This document shows positions 60,959-64,000 of a stretch of DNA of 64,000 nucleotides, one piece after another. The DNA is from Asaia sp. W19 (GTDB lineage Bacteria; Pseudomonadota; Alphaproteobacteria; Acetobacterales; Acetobacteraceae): NCBI RefSeq assembly GCF_003994335.1, contig NZ_PNQZ01000001.1, forward strand, positions 13 through 64,012, in the 5' to 3' direction. The first letter of the stretch is position 1; each line of letters opens with the position of its first letter. The notes beneath the pieces were generated by a model. The model saw nothing but the letters and a program-made list of their open reading frames with translations, had not been told where the DNA came from and did not search any database. Position numbers and translations under genes: made by a program.

Positions 60959-61819
60959 TCAAGAGACTGTTTCGTGAGGGTCGGGTTGCATGACGGGCAT
61001 CGCGCCCTGGCCGCATTCAAGTCCGGCCAGACGTTCCTCAACAGCCGATACGAGCGCAGCGTCGGCCGGCGGATCAAGAAGAGACAGGCGTGTACGCATG
61101 GCCAGAAGAATATCCGATGTCGCCTCCCCGACGGCCTTGCGCCACCATTCCAATGCCTGTTCCCGCTTGCCCTGGTCACATAGAAGCGTCGCGTAATTGT
61201 GTTGCCCGCGATAATCACCTGCCTCAGCGGAGCGCTGATACCACAGCGCCGATGCTTCCCTGTCCCGTGCAATCTCCCACCCCTCTTCGAGAAACCGGGC
61301 ATAAAGATTCATCGATTTGGCATGGCCAGCCTCGGCTCCGGCCTTGAATAGGGTCAGGGCGCGCGCAAGGTCCTTTTCCACCCCAATGCCGCGCATGGTG
61401 AGGATAGCGAGATTATAGCAACCCCAGGCATCTCCCCGCAGCGCGGCCTGTTCGTAACAGGTTGCAGCGCGCAGCAGATCACGGGAACACCCCCAGCCGA
61501 ATTGATAACACCGTCCCAGCATGTTCAGCCCCGGACCGTACCCGGCATTTGCTGCCCCTTCGAACCAGCGAAACGCCAGATCGGGGCGGGAAGGCACATA
61601 GACACTATCGCGCAGGATCTGCCCCCAGAGCACCTGTTCCAGCACATGGCCTGCGAGTGCCTTGAGCCGGATGGCTTCGATGGCTTCCGGCAATCGACCA
61701 TACCGCGCGGCAGGCTCCAGACTGGCAATAGCGACGCTCCCGGATCGACGCCGAAGACGGCGCCGCAGGCGTCGGATGACGCTTTTTGCCCAGGTAACTG
61801 GAAAGGGAAAGTTAGACAT
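60959..61819 (-). CDS. SEL1-like repeat protein
   Basis: A 286-residue protein starting at ATG 61819 (MSNFPFPVTW). After a very basic segment (RRLRRRLRRRSGS) it has at least four SEL1-type helical repeats: DLAFRWFEGAANAGYGPGLNMLGRCYQFGWG, RDLLRAATCYEQAALRGDAWGCYNLAILTMRGIG, DLARALTLFKAGAEAGHAKSMNLYARFLEEG and EASALWYQRSAEAGDYRGQHNYATLL. SEL1 repeats bind proteins. It is divergent from a TonB siderophore receptor; such pairing with Fe-uptake genes (PiuA/PiuC group) is common, so iron regulation is inferred. Confidence 0.82.
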   Translation of the reverse strand: MSNFPFPVTWAKSVIRRLRRRLRRRSGSVAIASLEPAARYGRLPEAIEAIRLKALAGHVLEQVLWGQILRDSVYVPSRPDLAFRWFEGAANAGYGPGLNMLGRCYQFGWGCSRDLLRAATCYEQAALRGDAWGCYNLAILTMRGIGVEKDLARALTLFKAGAEAGHAKSMNLYARFLEEGWEIARDREASALWYQRSAEAGDYRGQHNYATLLCDQGKREQALEWWRKAVGEATSDILLAMRTRLSLLDPPADAALVSAVEERLAGLECGQGAMPVMQPDPHETVS

Positions 61820-61903
61820 TTCGCAAAAAACTACACATATTTCGCAACAAATCAATTGAGACTCAGTCGCGCTTTCATTATGGAGTTGCGAAATCCTCGC
61901 AAC
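61818..61903. promoter_or_regulatory. Candidate iron-regulatory operator region
   Basis: The 104-base divergent gap carries ATTTCGCAA at 61818-61826 (overlapping the SEL1 start) and 61839-61847, and its inverse TTGCGAAAT at 61886-61894. A perfect inverted repeat GTTGCGA-N5-TCGCAAC spans 61885-61903, just before the receptor start. A shared operator for both genes is inferred; the regulator is not known and the sequence is not a classical E. coli Fur box. Confidence 0.5.
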
Positions 61904-61923
61904 TGAATGGAGCGCCGCGCCTC

Positions 61924-64000
61924 ATGCGTCCCCCCTCGCGCAAATCCCTGTCCCTGCTACCGATGCTTACCGGGATCATTCTCGGAGCGACTCAAACCCA
62001 TGCGGCAACAGACGCGCCCCTGGATCGCAAGGACAGGAAACCTCAGCGCAAAGTGGAAAAACGTCCAGAGGGCAAGAATACGATCGGTAAGAACGGCTCA
62101 GAAGCCCACCCGGATGAGCATATCACAGTGCTCGGTAACGGGTTCAACACGCTGAAAGACCCGATCGGCCTGTCGCGCATGCCGCAGGATGCGCTGCATA
62201 CGCCGCAGCAGATCAATATCGTGCCCCAGATGCTGATGAAGCAGCAGAACGTGAAATCGGTGGATGAAGCCCTGCGCAATGTGCCGGGCGTGACCTCCTC
62301 GATTGGCGAAGGCGCGGGCGGCATGAATGGCGATCAGTTCCTGATCCGCGGCTTTCAGGCGCAGAACGATATCTACCAGGACGGTTTGCGCGATTTCGGC
62401 GTCTACAGTCGCGATGCGTTCAATCTCGAGACGATCTCCGTCATCAAGGGGCCGTCATCCGAAGTGTTCGGCAATGGCACGACGGGGGGCGCCATCAACA
62501 TGGTGACCAAGACGCCGACCCTGCGCGATCATTATGCCGCCGAGTTCAATGGCGGGTCGGGCTCCTATTATCGGGGTGTGCTCGACGTGAACAAGAAACT
62601 CGACGATCACACGGCCCTGCGCATCACCGGCATGGGCAACGAGAACAACATCGTCGGGCGCGATTTCCTTTATTCGCATCGCTGGGGCATTGCACCCTCC
62701 ATCGCCTTCGGTCTTGGCAGCAAGGCCACGCTGGTGCTGCAGTACATGCATCAGCAGGAAAATTCGGTCCCCGATTTTGGCGTGCCTGTTGTCACGCCGC
62801 CCGGCGCGAAAACCGGCGGCCCGATTACCGAATACGGCATTCGCCGGACGAATTTCTACGGCACGACCAGCGACCAGAACGCCACAAACGACAATATGGA
62901 AACGGCACGCTTCTCGTATAAACTCAACGATCACATCAAATTCTATGACGATCTGCGCGGCGGCCAGTTCTACCGGACATTCGCGGCCTCCAAGGCCACC
63001 TGTGACGCCACCTGCGTGAACAACTACTTCCTCGGTCATGCCGGCTCGGCGCTTGTCGCGCGCTCGGGACCGAATGGCGCCGGAAACGGCAAGGGCGCCG
63101 GCACGATCATGGCACCCCTGCCCTATCAGCAAACGAGCTGGTCGGTGCAGAATGTCGGCTCAATGGTCGCCGATTTCCATACGGGCTTTCTCAGGCATCA
63201 GGTCGTGACAGGCTTCGATCTCGAACGCGTCAACGACGTCCGCTCGCAATCGACCTATCTCAAACCCAAGCCCTATGCCTCGCTGGTCAACCCCAATCCC
63301 AATGTCGGCAATCTGCTTCTGGTGCCCGGCGACCTGAACCCGGCAGGACTGGTCAGCCTCGGCGCGCTGGGGGCCAAGTCGCACTCGAACGGTTACGGCT
63401 TCGATACAGGTCTGTTCTTCTATGATCAGATCTGGTTTACGAACTGGCTGTCAATCAAGGGTGGATTCCGCTGGGATCGCTGGCAGACCAGCTACAACCT
63501 CACGGGCGGTAATGTCGCCGCCAATCCTGATATCCATTACCATCAGGTCAGCAGCGTCTTTAATCCGAATGTCAGCCTTGTTGCGACGCCGGATACCCAT
63601 CAGACCTACTATTTCACCTGGGCGACGTCGACCACGCCAAGCGGCATGTATGTGACGAATGGCTCCGTGCCCATCCGTCCTGGGACGAACAGCTTTGCCA
63701 GCCCCGAAAAGGCCAATCTGTACGAGATCGGCGCGAAATACAGCGCCTTCCATGACCGCATGGGCTTCACAGCCTCGCTGTTCCGGCTGGAAAAGAACAA
63801 TGCCATCAATGCCGATCCGGTCACGGGTCAGGTGCAGGGGTCGAGCGACAAGCAGCGTAATCAGGGGCTCGAACTCTCTGTGGGCGGCATGATCACACGC
63901 CACTGGAATATCTCGGCGACCTATGCCCTGTATGACAGCGACACGCTGGCCTCCGATACCGCAGCATCCGTGGGCAAGCAGGTGCAGTATGTGCCCCATA
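61924..64000 (+). CDS. TonB-dependent siderophore receptor, 3' end missing (catecholate/Fiu-like)
   Basis: A 692-codon open frame from ATG 61924 runs to the window edge without a stop. It opens with a signal (SLSLLPMLTGIILGATQTHAA), then a Lys-rich lead and a plug domain: QQINIVPQMLMKQQNVKSVDEALRNVPGVTSSIGEGAGG, FLIRGFQAQNDIYQDGLRDFG, SVIKGPSSEVFGNGTTGGAINMVTK. Barrel strands follow (FNGGSGSYYRGVLDVNK, FYDQIWFTNWLSIKGGFRWDRW, NLYEIGAKYSAFHDRMGF). The plug resembles catecholate receptors Fiu/PiuA. The terminal strand and stop lie outside the window. Confidence 0.93.
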   Translation, partial: MRPPSRKSLSLLPMLTGIILGATQTHAATDAPLDRKDRKPQRKVEKRPEGKNTIGKNGSEAHPDEHITVLGNGFNTLKDPIGLSRMPQDALHTPQQINIVPQMLMKQQNVKSVDEALRNVPGVTSSIGEGAGGMNGDQFLIRGFQAQNDIYQDGLRDFGVYSRDAFNLETISVIKGPSSEVFGNGTTGGAINMVTKTPTLRDHYAAEFNGGSGSYYRGVLDVNKKLDDHTALRITGMGNENNIVGRDFLYSHRWGIAPSIAFGLGSKATLVLQYMHQQENSVPDFGVPVVTPPGAKTGGPITEYGIRRTNFYGTTSDQNATNDNMETARFSYKLNDHIKFYDDLRGGQFYRTFAASKATCDATCVNNYFLGHAGSALVARSGPNGAGNGKGAGTIMAPLPYQQTSWSVQNVGSMVADFHTGFLRHQVVTGFDLERVNDVRSQSTYLKPKPYASLVNPNPNVGNLLLVPGDLNPAGLVSLGALGAKSHSNGYGFDTGLFFYDQIWFTNWLSIKGGFRWDRWQTSYNLTGGNVAANPDIHYHQVSSVFNPNVSLVATPDTHQTYYFTWATSTTPSGMYVTNGSVPIRPGTNSFASPEKANLYEIGAKYSAFHDRMGFTASLFRLEKNNAINADPVTGQVQGSSDKQRNQGLELSVGGMITRHWNISATYALYDSDTLASDTAASVGKQVQYVPH

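Overview
The window looks like an ordinary chromosomal stretch of an alphaproteobacterium, most likely an acetic acid bacterium (Acetobacteraceae, in the Asaia/Kozakia/Gluconobacter range). The reasons are the GC-rich coding sequence, the mnmE-mnmG-rsmG-parA-parB cluster with parS-type sites, an alphaproteobacterial-type ribosomal protein L36, a polyol (mannitol-type) dehydrogenase, and glucan-synthesis genes opgG/opgH. The genus is inferred from general knowledge of these families, not from a search. No insertion sequence, prophage, CRISPR array or toxin-antitoxin module was seen. The parAB cluster and a perfect 16-bp parS site suggest the replication-origin half of the chromosome.

Layout. 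1-2037: a leftward operon of three envelope lipoproteins (CsgG-like, DUF4810, DUF799), ending in a terminator that abuts the start of a cut-off gene. 2303-4447: a GT61 glycosyltransferase and a SIS-domain sugar-phosphate enzyme. 4495-8090: leftward hldD-lgt-pgeF-lipoprotein operon. 8297-10764: ubiK, ybjN-like, proC and a TetR-like gene. 10812-11480: tRNA-Gln and tRNA-Lys flank an exact 20 x 8 bp tandem array. 11572-16998: tightly packed mnmE-mnmG-rsmG-parA-parB operon. 17012-23614: ogt, rho, a secreted protein, corA, trpBA and hdeD. 23739: perfect parS. 23978-28041: PlsC acyltransferase, a TonB receptor and a secreted protein. 28290-33573: a 56-residue lipoprotein coupled to mrp, then opgC, degP and a FUSC transporter. 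33740-39015: polyol dehydrogenase, opgG, opgH. 39210-48142: DUF2501 protein, ptrB, rpmJ, a TPR protein, a cysteine-rich small protein, priA, xerC and a two-lobed aspartic protease. 48197-54727: tRNA-Ala, yggT, IclR and TetR regulators, a glutamine cyclotransferase, fbaA, a monooxygenase-like gene, speD and speE. 54987-64000: a DedA-SDR-small protein operon, an S9 peptidase, an S1/P1 nuclease, an aldose epimerase, a SEL1-repeat protein and a divergent, incomplete TonB siderophore receptor.

Most genes are housekeeping. Functional groups are tRNA modification with chromosome segregation (mnmE/mnmG/rsmG/parAB/parS), tryptophan synthase (trpBA), polyamine synthesis (speD, speE), osmoregulated periplasmic glucan synthesis (opgG, opgH, possibly opgC), envelope biogenesis (lgt, hldD, lipoproteins, degP, plsC) and iron uptake (two TonB receptors plus the SEL1 partner).

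The least explained structure is non-coding. A family of multi-hairpin GC-rich elements (four good copies and one degenerate copy) sits only between convergent genes. There is also the 8-bp tandem array beside tRNA-Gln, a terminator-like hairpin in front of hldD with no gene feeding it, and terminators placed directly in front of two start codons (1-167 and speE). Translation starts also show oddities: many GTGA/ATGA four-base overlaps, and a DedA gene whose only well-placed start codon appears to be CTG. I see no clear candidate for a new multi-gene defence or metabolic system.
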